Assembly (NCBI RefSeq): GCF_021556395.1
Contig: NZ_JAKGCS010000024.1
Coordinates: forward strand, 617,807-681,806
Origin: Acuticoccus kalidii
GTDB lineage: Bacteria > Pseudomonadota > Alphaproteobacteria > Rhizobiales > Amorphaceae
Direction: 5' to 3'
DNA length: 64,000 nucleotides
In this document: piece after piece, positions 52,509 through 60,888 of the stretch
Numbering within the stretch: position 1 is the first letter of the stretch
Layout: each line of letters starts with the position of its first letter
Notes under the pieces: model-generated
Seen by the model: only the letters and a program-made list of their open reading frames with translations
What the model was told of the DNA's origin: nothing
Database searches by the model: none
Made by a program: the position numbers and the translations under genes

Positions 52509-53053
52509 GCGGCGAGGTCCGCCGGCGTTGGGTCGAACTTCCCGACCTCGTTCCCGAAGGTCATCCAGCCGGGCCGACTCTGGCGCGCGAACGCCTCCAG
52601 CTTGGCGGCTTGCGGCCACACCTCGTCGATCCTGTCTTGGAGCTCGTCAGGCTTGCGGGAGTGCTCGCGTTGCGGGGCGACGATCACGCTGTCGCCGAAC
52701 GGCGCGGGCCGCGGGCATGGGAATTTGCCCCGCTTGTAGAGCAGCACGGGCTCGTGGCGGTTTCGGACCCAGAAGCCCGTTCCGATCCGGCTTTTGACCC
52801 ACACCCTTTGCGTGACGTACCGCCACCCGCCCCACTGCTCGATCACGCCTATCGAGCGCACGAGCATCGGCGCCGTGGTCCATACGAACAGGAGCGCATC
52901 GGGCGCGGCCCACTCGCTGACCGGCAACGCGGCAATCTCGGAGTCGGTCATGCACGGATAGTGGCGCATGGCGTTCCGTCCGGGTTTCGTCTCGCTGTTC
53001 GAGGAGAATTTCCACGGAGGATCGATGACGATGATGGAGGCGGGCCTATTCAT
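52505..53053 (-). CDS. MT-A70-type adenine-N6 methyltransferase
   Basis: 182 residues. The catalytic motif DPPW is at residues 11-14 (IIVIDPPWKF), and the cofactor/target region LLFVWTTAPMLV, then RNRHEPVLLYKRGKF is as in phage MT-A70 enzymes. It methylates adenine in DNA, probably to protect phage DNA from host restriction or to change regulation. No partner endonuclease is encoded. Overlaps a 62-residue gene upstream. Confidence 0.9.
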   Translation of the reverse strand: MNRPASIIVIDPPWKFSSNSETKPGRNAMRHYPCMTDSEIAALPVSEWAAPDALLFVWTTAPMLVRSIGVIEQWGGWRYVTQRVWVKSRIGTGFWVRNRHEPVLLYKRGKFPCPRPAPFGDSVIVAPQREHSRKPDELQDRIDEVWPQAAKLEAFARQSRPGWMTFGNEVGKFDPTPADLAA

Positions 53054-53234
53054 CAGCGGCCTCCCGCGCCGCCCGCACGCAATCGAGCAGCCGAACGGCC
53101 CGCGGCCCCTCGCGCGCCTGGCGCTTCTCGTCCTCGTTCAGCGGCGGAACGCACCCGGTGCGGACCTGGCGCTCGCGCACGATCTGCTGGCCGAGCTCGA
53201 AGCTGACGAAGCCGTCCTCGGTGATCTGGTTCAT
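53046..53234 (-). CDS. 62-residue phage protein between methylases
   Basis: [20 protein letters not shown] then RQAREGPRAVRLLDCVRAAR. Acidic N-terminus, basic helical C-terminus. It starts as ATGA over the C5-methyltransferase stop and ends within the MT-A70 start, so it is translated with them. Function unknown. Confidence 0.6.
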   Translation of the reverse strand: MNQITEDGFVSFELGQQIVRERQVRTGCVPPLNEDEKRQAREGPRAVRLLDCVRAAREAADE

Positions 53235-54958
53235 GCCGCCACCTCGCTAAGCGAGTTCGCGGCGAGATCGGCGCAGTTCGCACTCACCAGCGCTTCCGCA
53301 ATCGGAGGGCAAACACTGTTCCCGCACAGGCGGATCGCGGCGGTCTTCGTGATTGGAATGGCCGCCCCATCAGGCAGCACGCCGCGCTCGATCTCGTAGT
53401 CGTCCGGGAAACCTTGCGCCCGAAACAGCTCCCGTGGGGTGAGCATCCGCATTCCGATGTCGACGATCTCGAAGGGTTCGCCTTCGACCATCACCAGACC
53501 AAAGCGCGGTTTTGTCGTTGCGGTGTGAAGCGGCTCCTCGATGCGGGGATCCTGATCGACGCCATAGTATTTGACGAGAAAGGCGCGGACCTCGGCTTGG
53601 TGCAGGCCACCAGCGGTCACAGTTGCCGCCGGTCGATCGGTTGGCGCCATCCGCCGTTCAGAGCCTCTCATATTGACGAGCCCTGCCGACACGACGGCTT
53701 GCGTGCATCCTTTCTGGACGATCGTCGACATCGGCTCTTCGGCTGCATGGCCGACCACGCCGGTGTTGTGCTGTGCCAGAAACGCGGTCGCGATTCCCAG
53801 CGGTGGGGCTCCACCTGGCCTTGCGATGAAACCGTTGGCCGTGACCGTCGGCGCCGGTCGATCCAGGGCGATCCCGCCGGAGTCCCCGCGAAACTTCATC
53901 ATGTGAGCAGCGACAAGCCCGCCGCCGTTCGCGGTCGGCACGATCGTCGCGGCTGGCTCAGTGACGGAAAGGGTTCTCGGCTCCTGCCCCGGCCGCTCGC
54001 CGTATCGCGGGACGAGGAATGGCGCGACAACAGCATGCTCACCGCGGTGGGCCGTGGTGATCGTCCGCACCGGCTCGGCTGCGCTATGGCTGCCGAGGTC
54101 TCCCACGTGCGTTACCGGCACGATGAATGGCTGCGCTGCCTCGAGCACATACCGTTGCACGCCCTTGGCGATCCTCGCCATCGTCTTCTCGGCCAGAGGC
54201 CGGTTCACGCGAATGCCGGTGGCAGCGGTGTAGGCGGCGGCCTCGTCCTTCGTCATGAATATTGACGGGCAGGGCAGCGACCAATCGATGATGTCCGCTG
54301 CGGTGCGCCAAGGCCGTTTGCGGCCAGCGATGACGTCAGCATCGGTCGGGGCGCCATGAGTCGGTTGGGGCCAGACGATCGGCTGACCGTCGCGTCGCGC
54401 GATCAAAAAGAACCGCTTACGGATTGTTGGCGCGCCGAAATCGCAGGCGCGCAGCTCGCGCCATTCGACCTTGTAGCCGAGACGGCGCAACTCCGCGGTC
54501 CAATGCTGGAAGGTCTGGCCTCTACGCTCCGGACACGGCACCCAATCGCCGGCGCCCGGTGTGCGCTCGACCAACGGCCCCCAATCGCGAAACTCCTCCA
54601 CGTTCTCAAGGATGATGACGCGAGGCCGGACGCGCTTCGCCCAGAGCACGACCACCCACGCGAGATCTCGGATGGACCGCTTCACCGGACGACCACCCTT
54701 CGCCTTGCTGAAGTGTTTGCAGTCCGGGGAGAACCAAGCGAGTCCGACCGGCCGGCGGCCGACGACGTCGAGCGGGTCCACCTTCCAAATGTTGCGCGAC
54801 AGGTGCTCGGTTTCAGGATGGTTGACGGCGTGGACGGCGAGCGCTTCGGCGTCGTGGTTGATGGCATAGTCAGGGGAGTGGCCGAGCGCCGCGGTGATGC
54901 CTGTCGATGCCCCGCCACCGCCGGCAAAGGAGTCGACGATCAATTCCGCGGCGCTCAT
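53231..54958 (-). CDS. C5-cytosine DNA methyltransferase
   Basis: 575 residues. Motif [13 protein letters not shown] (9-20), the catalytic loop [13 protein letters not shown] with Cys80, motif VI ENV (118-120) and motif X near the C-terminus ([18 protein letters not shown]) are all present. The PDC variant of the usual PC motif occurs in phage enzymes. The stretch between, about 250-450, contains the target recognition domain. It would mask cytosines in phage DNA. Length above 550 suggests an extended recognition domain. Confidence 0.92.
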   Translation of the reverse strand: MSAAELIVDSFAGGGGASTGITAALGHSPDYAINHDAEALAVHAVNHPETEHLSRNIWKVDPLDVVGRRPVGLAWFSPDCKHFSKAKGGRPVKRSIRDLAWVVVLWAKRVRPRVIILENVEEFRDWGPLVERTPGAGDWVPCPERRGQTFQHWTAELRRLGYKVEWRELRACDFGAPTIRKRFFLIARRDGQPIVWPQPTHGAPTDADVIAGRKRPWRTAADIIDWSLPCPSIFMTKDEAAAYTAATGIRVNRPLAEKTMARIAKGVQRYVLEAAQPFIVPVTHVGDLGSHSAAEPVRTITTAHRGEHAVVAPFLVPRYGERPGQEPRTLSVTEPAATIVPTANGGGLVAAHMMKFRGDSGGIALDRPAPTVTANGFIARPGGAPPLGIATAFLAQHNTGVVGHAAEEPMSTIVQKGCTQAVVSAGLVNMRGSERRMAPTDRPAATVTAGGLHQAEVRAFLVKYYGVDQDPRIEEPLHTATTKPRFGLVMVEGEPFEIVDIGMRMLTPRELFRAQGFPDDYEIERGVLPDGAAIPITKTAAIRLCGNSVCPPIAEALVSANCADLAANSLSEVAA

Positions 54959-55770
54959 ACCGCCACCGGCGCCTTGATCGCCGGATGCGGGTCGTACCCG
55001 ACGACCTCGAAATGATCGGCGGTGATCGCGTCAATATCCGTCGGCGTGTCCTCGGTGAACCGGAGCGTCGGAAGCGGCCGCGGCTCGCGTGCCAACTGCA
55101 ACGCCACCTGCTCCATGTGGTTCGCGTAGATGTGCAGATCGCCGTAGCTGACGATCAGGTCACCGGGGACAAGGTTGGTGCAGCGCGCCACGATGTGCGT
55201 AAGCAGCGCGTATGAGGCGATGTTGAACGGGACGCCGAGGAAGGCGTCGGCCGACCGCTGATAGAGATGGCAGGACAGCCGGCCGCCGGCGCTGACGTGG
55301 AACTGGAAGAGGACGTGGCACGGCGGCAGCGCCATCTTGTCGAGATCACCGACGTTCCAGGCCGAAACGATATGACGGCGCGACTCCGGGTTCTCGCGGA
55401 TCGCAGCGATCACGCCGGCGAGCTGATCGATACGCCGATGCCCATCGACGCCGCGACCGGCCGCGCGCCACGCGCGCCATTGGGCGCCATAGACCGGGCC
55501 AAGCTCGCCGCGGGCATCGGCCCATTCATCCCAGATCGTCGCGCCGCGCGCGTTCAGCTGCCGCGCGTTCGTCTCGCCCGCGATGAACCAGAGAAGCTCG
55601 GCGATGACCGACTTCAGATGCACGCGCTTGGTCGTCACCACCGGGAGACCGGCGGACAGATCGTAGCGGGTCTGATACCCGAAGACCGAGCGCGTTCCGA
55701 CGCCGGTCCGGTCGTTCCGATCCTCGCCGTTGTCGAGGATGTGGCGCAGGAGATCGAGGTAGGCCTTCAT
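54955..55770 (-). CDS. thyA: Thymidylate synthase (ThyA)
   Basis: 271 residues, normal ThyA length. [12 protein letters not shown] is the N-terminal block, Cys151 in [12 protein letters not shown] is the nucleophile, followed by [19 protein letters not shown] and [10 protein letters not shown]. It converts dUMP to dTMP with methylene-tetrahydrofolate and supports phage DNA synthesis. Overlaps the DUF3310 gene and the C5-methyltransferase gene by four bases each. Confidence 0.96.
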   Translation of the reverse strand: MKAYLDLLRHILDNGEDRNDRTGVGTRSVFGYQTRYDLSAGLPVVTTKRVHLKSVIAELLWFIAGETNARQLNARGATIWDEWADARGELGPVYGAQWRAWRAAGRGVDGHRRIDQLAGVIAAIRENPESRRHIVSAWNVGDLDKMALPPCHVLFQFHVSAGGRLSCHLYQRSADAFLGVPFNIASYALLTHIVARCTNLVPGDLIVSYGDLHIYANHMEQVALQLAREPRPLPTLRFTEDTPTDIDAITADHFEVVGYDPHPAIKAPVAV

Positions 55771-56300
55771 TGCGATGCCTCGCCGATCGGTGCGTTGGCC
55801 TTCCGTTCACCGCGGAGATCGAGCACGGCGACGATGTCGTATTCATGATTGAAGTGTCGCAATTCGATCGCCGCCAATTGAGCGTCGATAAAGCAATCAC
55901 ACGCGTACTCTCGCGATTGGCGCTGGATTCGGTAAAGGAGGCAGAACTCGCCTCCTTTCAGGTCTCGAATGCCCGCAGGACAGACCAGCCCATCGCACTC
56001 GATCCAAGGCCGCGCGTCAGGATACCAAAGCCCATTCCGAAGGACGGACCCGTCTGGCAGGTGCTCAACCTCGTCCGGCGCCGACGAGGCCGGTCGCTCT
56101 TTTTCCGCGAGCGCGATCGCCCGCTTCACATACCATTCCGCCTTGCGCAGATCCTCGAGGCGGTCTCCTTTGAGCCCCGCGCGCCAGAGGTATTTGATCG
56201 CGTTGCCCTCGCAGAAGGGCATGCGCTCGACGACGTCGATGCACTCCACGCCGGACGGATGACTCGTGTAGTGCACCGGATGATTGACGGGATTGTTCAC
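55767..56300 (-). CDS. DUF3310-type phage protein
   Basis: 177 residues. The first 65 residues fit DUF3310 ([20 protein letters not shown], then [20 protein letters not shown] and [10 protein letters not shown]), a small nucleotide-kinase-associated domain frequent in phages. The rest (about 80-177) is a separate unrecognised region with Cys pairs ([15 protein letters not shown]). Overlaps ThyA by ATGA. Confidence 0.8.
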   Translation of the reverse strand: MNNPVNHPVHYTSHPSGVECIDVVERMPFCEGNAIKYLWRAGLKGDRLEDLRKAEWYVKRAIALAEKERPASSAPDEVEHLPDGSVLRNGLWYPDARPWIECDGLVCPAGIRDLKGGEFCLLYRIQRQSREYACDCFIDAQLAAIELRHFNHEYDIVAVLDLRGERKANAPIGEASQ

Positions 56301-56512
56301 GCCGCGATCTCCCCGAAGAGGTTGGCTTGTTCGGTGTCGGATGTTTGGTGGCGCGCATCAGCGCGCGCGGCCGGCGCGGGCGCATCGCGCTGCTCCAGGA
56401 AGTGCGTGCGGCACATCCAGCCGCCGACCGGGCCCTTGTGGGTGGCGAAGCCGTTGCAACTCGGCATCGCACAGCGCGTCGGCTTCCAGGCCGTTGGATC
56501 TCGGCGGCTCAC
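56297..56512 (-). CDS. Small zinc-ribbon-like protein
   Basis: 71 residues from GTG 56512, which overlaps the membrane protein stop as GTGA. A zinc-binding pattern, RCAMPSCNGF followed by GGWMCRTHF, is visible. An upstream ATG at 56605 would add CCLRC and is the alternative start, but it overlaps the preceding gene by 97 bases. Possible nucleic acid binding. Confidence 0.6.
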   Translation of the reverse strand: MSRRDPTAWKPTRCAMPSCNGFATHKGPVGGWMCRTHFLEQRDAPAPAARADARHQTSDTEQANLFGEIAA

Positions 56513-56718
56513 CAGGGCGACCTTGTCCGGCGAAGCGCAGCGAAGGCAGCAATCGGGATGAAGACCGGCCAGCCGATCGCGACGATCACCTTCGCGCCCC
56601 ACCATCCGGCGGTCATCGTTTCGCGACGCTCCGCGGCGTCCGCCACCTCGAGCAGGAAGATGCCAACGAGGCCGGCCACATAAATCAGCGCGGCGAAGAT
56701 CACGGATACGATGGTCAT
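56509..56718 (-). CDS. Two-span membrane protein
   Basis: 69 residues with two membrane segments (IVSVIFAALIYVAGLVGIFL and AKVIVAIGWPVFIPIAAFAA) joined by a charged loop. Starts as ATGA over the preceding stop. The topology is holin-like, but the gene lies in the early operon, far from the lysis genes, so I do not call it a holin. Unknown function. Confidence 0.65.
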   Translation of the reverse strand: MTIVSVIFAALIYVAGLVGIFLLEVADAAERRETMTAGWWGAKVIVAIGWPVFIPIAAFAALRRTRSPW

Positions 56719-57071
56719 GCCGCGGCCTCCGCGATGGCGCGGCTCACCGACACCTCGGACCACGGGAGGGCGTCGAGCGCAGCGATGACCGACGGGTCCG
56801 CGTCGCGCTCGACACGGGCCCACACGAATTCGAGAAAGGCCTCCATGTCGACGACGGAGCGGATCGCCGAACCGCGTCGCACGCCGCATCCGGCCTCCGC
56901 CGCAAGGTCCATCATCCGCTCGTGGAAGCGGAGATATTCCGAGTTCGGGAACCGTCGGCGGAAGGCCGCGCTGCACTCGATGGCGCTCTTCCCTTCGCTC
57001 GGGACACAGCCCTTCGAGGCCATGAACGCCAGGAAAAGAGGGGTGAGGTGGGTGTGGCGACGGACGATCAT
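56715..57071 (-). CDS. Phage early protein, unknown
   Basis: 118 residues. MIVRRHTHLTPLFLAFMASK at the start, then RRRFPNSEYLRFHERMMDLA and SVVDMEAFLEFVWARVERDA. Predicted helical. ATG 57071 shares one base with the preceding stop (TGATG). No motif known. Confidence 0.65.
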   Translation of the reverse strand: MIVRRHTHLTPLFLAFMASKGCVPSEGKSAIECSAAFRRRFPNSEYLRFHERMMDLAAEAGCGVRRGSAIRSVVDMEAFLEFVWARVERDADPSVIAALDALPWSEVSVSRAIAEAAA

Positions 57072-57364
57072 CAGGCCGGCTCCCCAATCGGTGCCGGCGG
57101 CACTTCGGTCCACCCCTCGCCCGCGCCGAGAACACACGACCGGCCATTCGGCAGAGTGATCAGCGCGGTCCACGAGCCGTTCGGCGACGCGTAGAGTTCG
57201 AGAATCTGACGGTTGCTCTGGAGACCGAACGACCGCTGCGTCTCGCCGAATTTGCGCGACAGGATCTCGACGATCTCGTTGCGGTCCTTGCAGACCGTCC
57301 GCGCGGCGGTCGCCGGAACGGACAGGAGCGCCAGAGCGGAGGCGGCAATCACGACTCGCTTCAC
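57071..57364 (-). CDS. Exported small protein, unknown
   Basis: 97 residues from GTG 57364 (GTGA with the 44-residue gene). The N-terminus is a signal peptide (KRVVIAASALALLSVPATAA), then TVCKDRNEIVEILSRKFGET, and a beta-rich end with two Cys likely to be bridged. Similar small periplasmic proteins occur both in alphaproteobacteria and their phages. Confidence 0.7.
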   Translation of the reverse strand: MKRVVIAASALALLSVPATAARTVCKDRNEIVEILSRKFGETQRSFGLQSNRQILELYASPNGSWTALITLPNGRSCVLGAGEGWTEVPPAPIGEPA

Positions 57365-57495
57365 GGATTTACCTCGCAGGTCATGTCCGGCATGGGCTCG
57401 ATCACCACGATCGGCCGGCGCGGGTTGCGTTCGGGGATGGGAATCATGGGCGCCGGATGCGCGATGAGCGCGGCTGCGAGGAGGAGGCCAGTCAT
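57361..57495 (-). CDS. 44-residue protein with hydrophobic N-terminus
   Basis: MTGLLLAAALIAHPAPMIPI then PRRPIVVIEPMPDMTCEVNP. It starts as ATGA over the upstream stop and ends as GTGA over the downstream start, completing an unbroken chain of overlaps, which supports it as a true gene. A signal-like start and Pro-rich tail suggest export. Confidence 0.6.
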   Translation of the reverse strand: MTGLLLAAALIAHPAPMIPIPERNPRRPIVVIEPMPDMTCEVNP

Positions 57496-57695
57496 GCAAG
57501 CTCCTTCTCGATAGCGAGCCACTCAGGGAGGCTGACCTCGGCGAGGCCGTCGCCCTTGGTGGCGATCTCGATTTGCGAAAGGGGCAGCCAGACCGCGCGA
57601 GCGGCATCGCCATCGGACGAGACCTTCACGGCGCGTTCGGAGGTCGCGTGGACCTGGACCTCGATGTCGAGGATGTCGGAGCGGTCGGGGGTCAT
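57492..57695 (-). CDS. 67-residue phage protein, unknown
   Basis: MTPDRSDILDIEVQVHATSE, then ARAVWLPLSQIEIATKGDGL and EVSLPEWLAIEKEL. Beta then helix, acidic. ATG 57695 overlaps the RuvC-like gene stop. The AVWLPLSQIE pattern occurs in small phage proteins of unknown role. Confidence 0.7.
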   Translation of the reverse strand: MTPDRSDILDIEVQVHATSERAVKVSSDGDAARAVWLPLSQIEIATKGDGLAEVSLPEWLAIEKELA

Positions 57696-58234
57696 TGCGC
57701 CGCTCCCGAGAACAGCGGGGTCGACATGACCTGGTAGGCGCGGGAGTTTTGCGAGCGCGCGTAATCGAGGATTCCGAGGGCGTCGCTTTCGTCGTGGAAT
57801 GCAACCTCCCACCCGAGCAGGCGGCACCGATCCCTGACGGCTTTCTTTAGCCATGCGGTGCCGTCTTTGACGCCCTTGGGAGCCTTGCTTCGACCGATGA
57901 AATGGCCTCGCCACGTCTCGGGTCGGACGAGTTGCAGCCGAACCTTATTGCGCGCGCAGACCGCCTCGATGATGCCTTCCAGCTTATGCTGGAGCTTCAC
58001 CGTCACCGGGTTCGAGAACTTCCCCTGCCACGTCTCCTCGCAATAGACGGCGTCGACCGGCTCGCCCTTGTTCGCGAATGCTAGGAGCTTTCGGTTGAGG
58101 AAGTCCCGAGCATCCTCCAAGCGGTCGCCAACGGTGGAGCCCTCCAGGTCGTAGATGCCTGACCACAACACATCTGGATCACGCCAACGCGCGAGGCCCA
58201 TCCTCGCCGCCGGGTCTATCGCGAGGAGGTGCAA
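57692..58234 (-). CDS. RuvC-like Holliday junction resolvase
   Basis: 180 residues with an RNase H-fold: LLAIDPAARMGLARW gives the first catalytic Asp (7), YCEETW the Glu (66/67), and AFHDESDALGILDYAR the final acidic residues (D148, D151). It should cut branched DNA before packaging. The start is TTG 58234, reading HLLAIDP; no ATG exists in the conserved N-terminus. Confidence 0.85.
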   Translation of the reverse strand: MHLLAIDPAARMGLARWRDPDVLWSGIYDLEGSTVGDRLEDARDFLNRKLLAFANKGEPVDAVYCEETWQGKFSNPVTVKLQHKLEGIIEAVCARNKVRLQLVRPETWRGHFIGRSKAPKGVKDGTAWLKKAVRDRCRLLGWEVAFHDESDALGILDYARSQNSRAYQVMSTPLFSGAAQ

Positions 58235-58239
58235 GCGCC

Positions 58240-58719
58240 CTACTCCGCGCTCGCCGCCACGCGCTCGGCGTGCGTTTTGTCCAGGAACGCATCGACCTCG
58301 CCGTCGCCTTCCTCGGAGGCTTTCGCCTTCGCCAGCTCCTCGATATCGGTCTGGCCGTCGTCCGCCTTCGACTTCGTGCCGGCGAGCGCGGCCTGCCCGA
58401 GCGGCGTGTCCTCCATCCCCTGGATCGCGAGGAGCATCTGGTCGTAGGTGTCGCCGTCATCGTCATCGAGGTCTTCGGTGAGTTCGTCGATCTTCCTCTC
58501 GAACTCACGCTGTTTCAGGATCAGCTTGAGGAGCTTTTTCGGGATGCCGTGCGTGTCTTTCGCTTCGTCGAGGACCGAGCCCTGATCCGCTTTGAGATCC
58601 TGGATCTCCTTCATCGCCCTGCCCTTCACCGAGAGGATCTGGCTGGCGATGTTTTCGTGGCGGCGGATGTAGTTTTGGACGACTTCGGAATCGAAACCGT
58701 TGTGGCCTTGGACCGTCAT
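58240..58719 (-). CDS. GapR/DUF2312-like protein
   Basis: 159 residues. GHNGFDSEVVQNYIRRHENI followed by KEIQDLKADQGSVLDEAKDT and KLLKLILKQREFERKIDE resembles the helical GapR/DUF2312 core, which binds overtwisted DNA in Caulobacter; the second half is acidic and less conserved. In phages such proteins may mark replicating DNA. Starts at ATG 58719. Confidence 0.7.
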   Translation of the reverse strand: MTVQGHNGFDSEVVQNYIRRHENIASQILSVKGRAMKEIQDLKADQGSVLDEAKDTHGIPKKLLKLILKQREFERKIDELTEDLDDDDGDTYDQMLLAIQGMEDTPLGQAALAGTKSKADDGQTDIEELAKAKASEEGDGEVDAFLDKTHAERVAASAE

Positions 58720-58769
58720 GGTCGCTCTCCTGGTGATGTGCCGGGCCGAACCTGCCGGCGAGGTGCCGT

Positions 58770-59279
58770 TCAGGCGGTCTGGCGATCGCGATCGATGGAG
58801 ACGACGCCGCTCTTCCGCCGGGCCTTCTCGGCGAGCGCCTGATTGAGGTTGGCGAGCGCCTCCATCGCCTCACGGACCTCGTCCTGGGCGGCCGAAATCT
58901 CGTCGGCGTCGAACTCGCCGTCCGCGTAGGCATTCGAGATCGAGCTCACGACGTCGGCGTGCTCCTTCGCGACGGCGGCAAGGTGCTGGAGCGGTGAGCC
59001 CGCCGGGCGCGTCGCCTCGTCCGGTATCACCGTGAAGCCGGACAGCGAGGCGAGCGTCCGGGTGACGATCGGATCCTCGGCGTGCGCCTCGAGGTCGGCG
59101 ATGACGTCGATCGGCAGGAACGAGCTGTCGTTCGGGGAACAGGCCCGCGAAATGCGCGCGGCGTCGAGCCGGGTGATCGCTGCGGCGCGCGTCACACCTC
59201 CGACCGCGCGGACCAGATCGCGGCACGCCGCCTTGATTTTCAGGTAGTCGTTTCGCGGCAGCTCACGAGCCTCGAACAT
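58770..59279 (-). CDS. CII-like phage regulator
   Basis: 169 residues. RNDYLKIKAACRDLVRAVGG, then TRAAAITRLDAARISRACSP is a CII-like HTH of the kind seen in alphaproteobacterial prophages; the C-terminal half is a helical oligomerisation region with acidic residues. ATG 59279 follows AGAGG. The upstream region 59283-59328 holds regularly spaced TTGC/TTGT elements that may be its own operator. Confidence 0.72.
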   Translation of the reverse strand: MFEARELPRNDYLKIKAACRDLVRAVGGVTRAAAITRLDAARISRACSPNDSSFLPIDVIADLEAHAEDPIVTRTLASLSGFTVIPDEATRPAGSPLQHLAAVAKEHADVVSSISNAYADGEFDADEISAAQDEVREAMEALANLNQALAEKARRKSGVVSIDRDRQTA

Positions 59280-59282
59280 CAC

Positions 59283-59328
59283 GCAACCTCTGCAATGGTT
59301 CGCGCAACGTTCCGCACAATTCTTGCAA
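59283..59328 (-). promoter_or_regulatory. Array of TTGC-like half-sites upstream of CII-like gene
   Basis: On the minus strand five TTG(C/T) elements start at 59328, 59319, 59307, 59295 and 59286, giving steps of 9, 12, 12 and 9 bases. Lambda CII binds TTGC direct repeats, although with a ten-base step. The array lies between the leftward CII-like gene and the rightward 59525 gene. Confidence 0.5.
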
Positions 59329-59524
59329 TGCGGCAGGCATAGAATTGCGCCACATTCTGAACATCGAAGCGGAACGAGAGCGGAGAATGGGAAAAAGCCG
59401 AGGGCACGAAAGCCCTCGGCGAGTGACCCCGGCGAAACGCCCAACACCGGGGGGAGGAAGGGAGGTGACCGGCGGGGCAATCGCCGGCCACCGAACGCCA
59501 CGCGGCCACAGCAAGGGAGCGCAC

Positions 59525-59824
59525 ATGACGTCCAAGAGATTCAGGATCGAGGTCGGCGAGATCACGAAGGCGATACCGCACGAGGTGAGCGGAGACCCGG
59601 TGAGGAAGGTCAGCTTCCTCGTGGCCGACATGCGCTCGAAGGATCATTTCCGCATCAGCATGAGCGTGCCGGCGGGGTACGATCCCGAGGATGTCGTGAG
59701 AGAGGCCCGCGCGCGCTTCCATGATGTTATGAGCGCTCTGGCCGACGAGACGCGGGAATGGGCCCGCGATCCGGAGCGTGATCCGCAGCCGCAAGAGCCG
59801 TTCGACGATGACTTCCCGTTTTGA
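59525..59824 (+). CDS. Small acidic phage protein, unknown
   Basis: 99 residues: MTSKRFRIEVGEITKAIPHE, VSFLVADMRSKDHFRISMSV, then a helix and an acidic tail (PFDDDFPF). An AAGGGAG site precedes ATG 59525. It reads against the early operon, and its end overlaps 98 bases of the leftward gene 59727-60095. The C-terminal DDDFPF tail resembles single-strand-binding-type protein tails; this is suggestive only. Confidence 0.6.
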   Translation: MTSKRFRIEVGEITKAIPHEVSGDPVRKVSFLVADMRSKDHFRISMSVPAGYDPEDVVREARARFHDVMSALADETREWARDPERDPQPQEPFDDDFPF

Positions 59825-60095
59825 GGGCGGGGTCGGGCTCGCCCGCGCCGCTCTCGCGCGACGCTCGATTGGGGATTACCCCGCAGTTGCGGAGGGAATG
59901 TTCGGCGACGGGGTCGGCGAGCGGGAAGATCTTCACCCCGCAGTCCGTGATGAAACCGATATGACCGAACAGAGACATGCGGGCGCCATCGACGGACGTC
60001 GTATGCACGAGCGGCTTGGGGACCGCGCCGATGACGGGCATGGATGCCGCGACCGGGACAGCCGCCACACCGGCGAGGAAGGCACGGCGGTTCAT
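59727..60095 (-). CDS. Tat-signal-bearing protein, unknown
   Basis: 122 residues with a twin-arginine signal (NRRAFLAGVAAVPVAAS). The mature part is short; the C-terminal third is Arg/Pro/Ala-rich and overlaps the rightward gene, so it may be non-functional. It starts as ATGA over the GIY-YIG-type gene stop. Function unknown. Confidence 0.55.
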   Translation of the reverse strand: MNRRAFLAGVAAVPVAASMPVIGAVPKPLVHTTSVDGARMSLFGHIGFITDCGVKIFPLADPVAEHSLRNCGVIPNRASRESGAGEPDPALKTGSHRRTALAAADHAPDRGPIPASRRPERS

Positions 60096-60583
60096 GCCGC
60101 GGCCTCCACCGACGGCGCGGCCGGTTGCTCACCGAAGATGTCGGGGCGGAGGCGGTGGCGGCTGATGCCGGTGATCGACTCGACGAGGCGAACATGATGC
60201 GCCGGAACCTTTCGCCAGAGGCAGACAGCCTGCGACGTGATCCCGGCCTTCGATGCGATCAGCGTCTTCGCCCGCCGCGGGACACGGTGCCCGCACAGAT
60301 CGATCATCACGTCTTCGGCGATGATTTCGGGCTGGAACTGCACATGCTTGTCGACGAAGGCCCTGACCTCATCGGTGGCGAGAAACCACTCCCCGTGCAC
60401 GCGGTGGGCTTTCAGACGAAGATGGGCAAGCCGCTCCTCCTCCATCGTCCCGTCCCAGAACCCGAGGAGCGTGGGAGGGAACGGCCAGTCGGTCGCGATC
60501 TGCACCAGTCGCTTCGACGGGTCGGTCGAGAAGCCAATCTTGATGCGGCCGGCGCACTCGATCGCGTAGATGAAGCCGCTCAT
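60092..60583 (-). CDS. GIY-YIG/T5orf172-like domain fused to YdaS-like HTH
   Basis: 163 residues. Residues 1-75 (GFIYAIECAGRIKIGFSTDP, then HLRLKAHRVHGEWFLAT) are a T5orf172/GIY-YIG-type domain. Residues about 95-150 (RAKTLIASKAGITSQAVCLW) are a YdaS/Cro-like HTH. Second gene of the leftward operon. The combination suggests a DNA-binding protein with a degenerate or active nuclease part. Confidence 0.75.
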   Translation of the reverse strand: MSGFIYAIECAGRIKIGFSTDPSKRLVQIATDWPFPPTLLGFWDGTMEEERLAHLRLKAHRVHGEWFLATDEVRAFVDKHVQFQPEIIAEDVMIDLCGHRVPRRAKTLIASKAGITSQAVCLWRKVPAHHVRLVESITGISRHRLRPDIFGEQPAAPSVEAAA

Positions 60584-60801
60584 GCCGCGGCCTCTTCCTG
60601 CGAAGGGAGCTCAGGCTTGTCAGCCTCAGCCAGGGCAGCATGGATCTTCTCGGCGGTCTTCAACGTGATGCTCGCACCACCACGCAACCGCTCAACCAGC
60701 TTGCCGTCGTTCACCACCATCCGGCCGAATGTGCTTTCCGCGATTTTGCGGCGAGCACAGTGGGCTTCGATGCGCGCGAGGAGGTCTTGGGTCATCATCA
60801 T
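60580..60801 (-). CDS. Cro-like DNA-binding protein
   Basis: 73 residues from one of three adjacent ATGs (60801, 60798, 60795). DLLARIEAHCARRKIAESTF, then GRMVVNDGKLVERLRGGASI is a short HTH fold frequent in alphaproteobacterial prophages. An ATG at 60822 is in frame but lies inside the operator. It is divergent from the CI-like gene, which is the Cro position. With the -10 at 60814-60809, transcription would begin one or two bases before the ATG. Confidence 0.78.
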   Translation of the reverse strand: MMMTQDLLARIEAHCARRKIAESTFGRMVVNDGKLVERLRGGASITLKTAEKIHAALAEADKPELPSQEEAAA

Positions 60802-60808
60802 GACGCCG

Positions 60809-60885
60809 AATATAATGGGCATTAGCCCAAGGCATCAATGGTCAATTTCCCAAATGACTTGCCGCGCCTGTTGGGCATAATCCCA
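60809..60885. promoter_or_regulatory. Divergent cro/cI control region with two operators
   Basis: Operators TGGGCATTAGCCCA (60816-60829) and TGGGCATAATCCCA (60872-60885). Leftward promoter: TTGATG (60838-60833) and TATATT (60814-60809), 18-base spacer over the first operator. Rightward promoter: ATGACT (60854-60859) and CATAAT (60876-60881), with the -10 inside the second operator. This fits reciprocal control by CI- and Cro-like proteins. Confidence 0.75.
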
Positions 60886-60888
60886 CGC

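Noticed and set aside
56509..56718. Early two-span protein as the phage holin
   Set aside because: It lies in the early operon about 43 kb from the lysis cassette; topology alone is insufficient.
60838..60888. Upstream ATG 60838 as repressor start
   Set aside because: It would place an operator and -10 inside the coding region and adds 17 residues before the HTH; only a weak ribosome site supports it.
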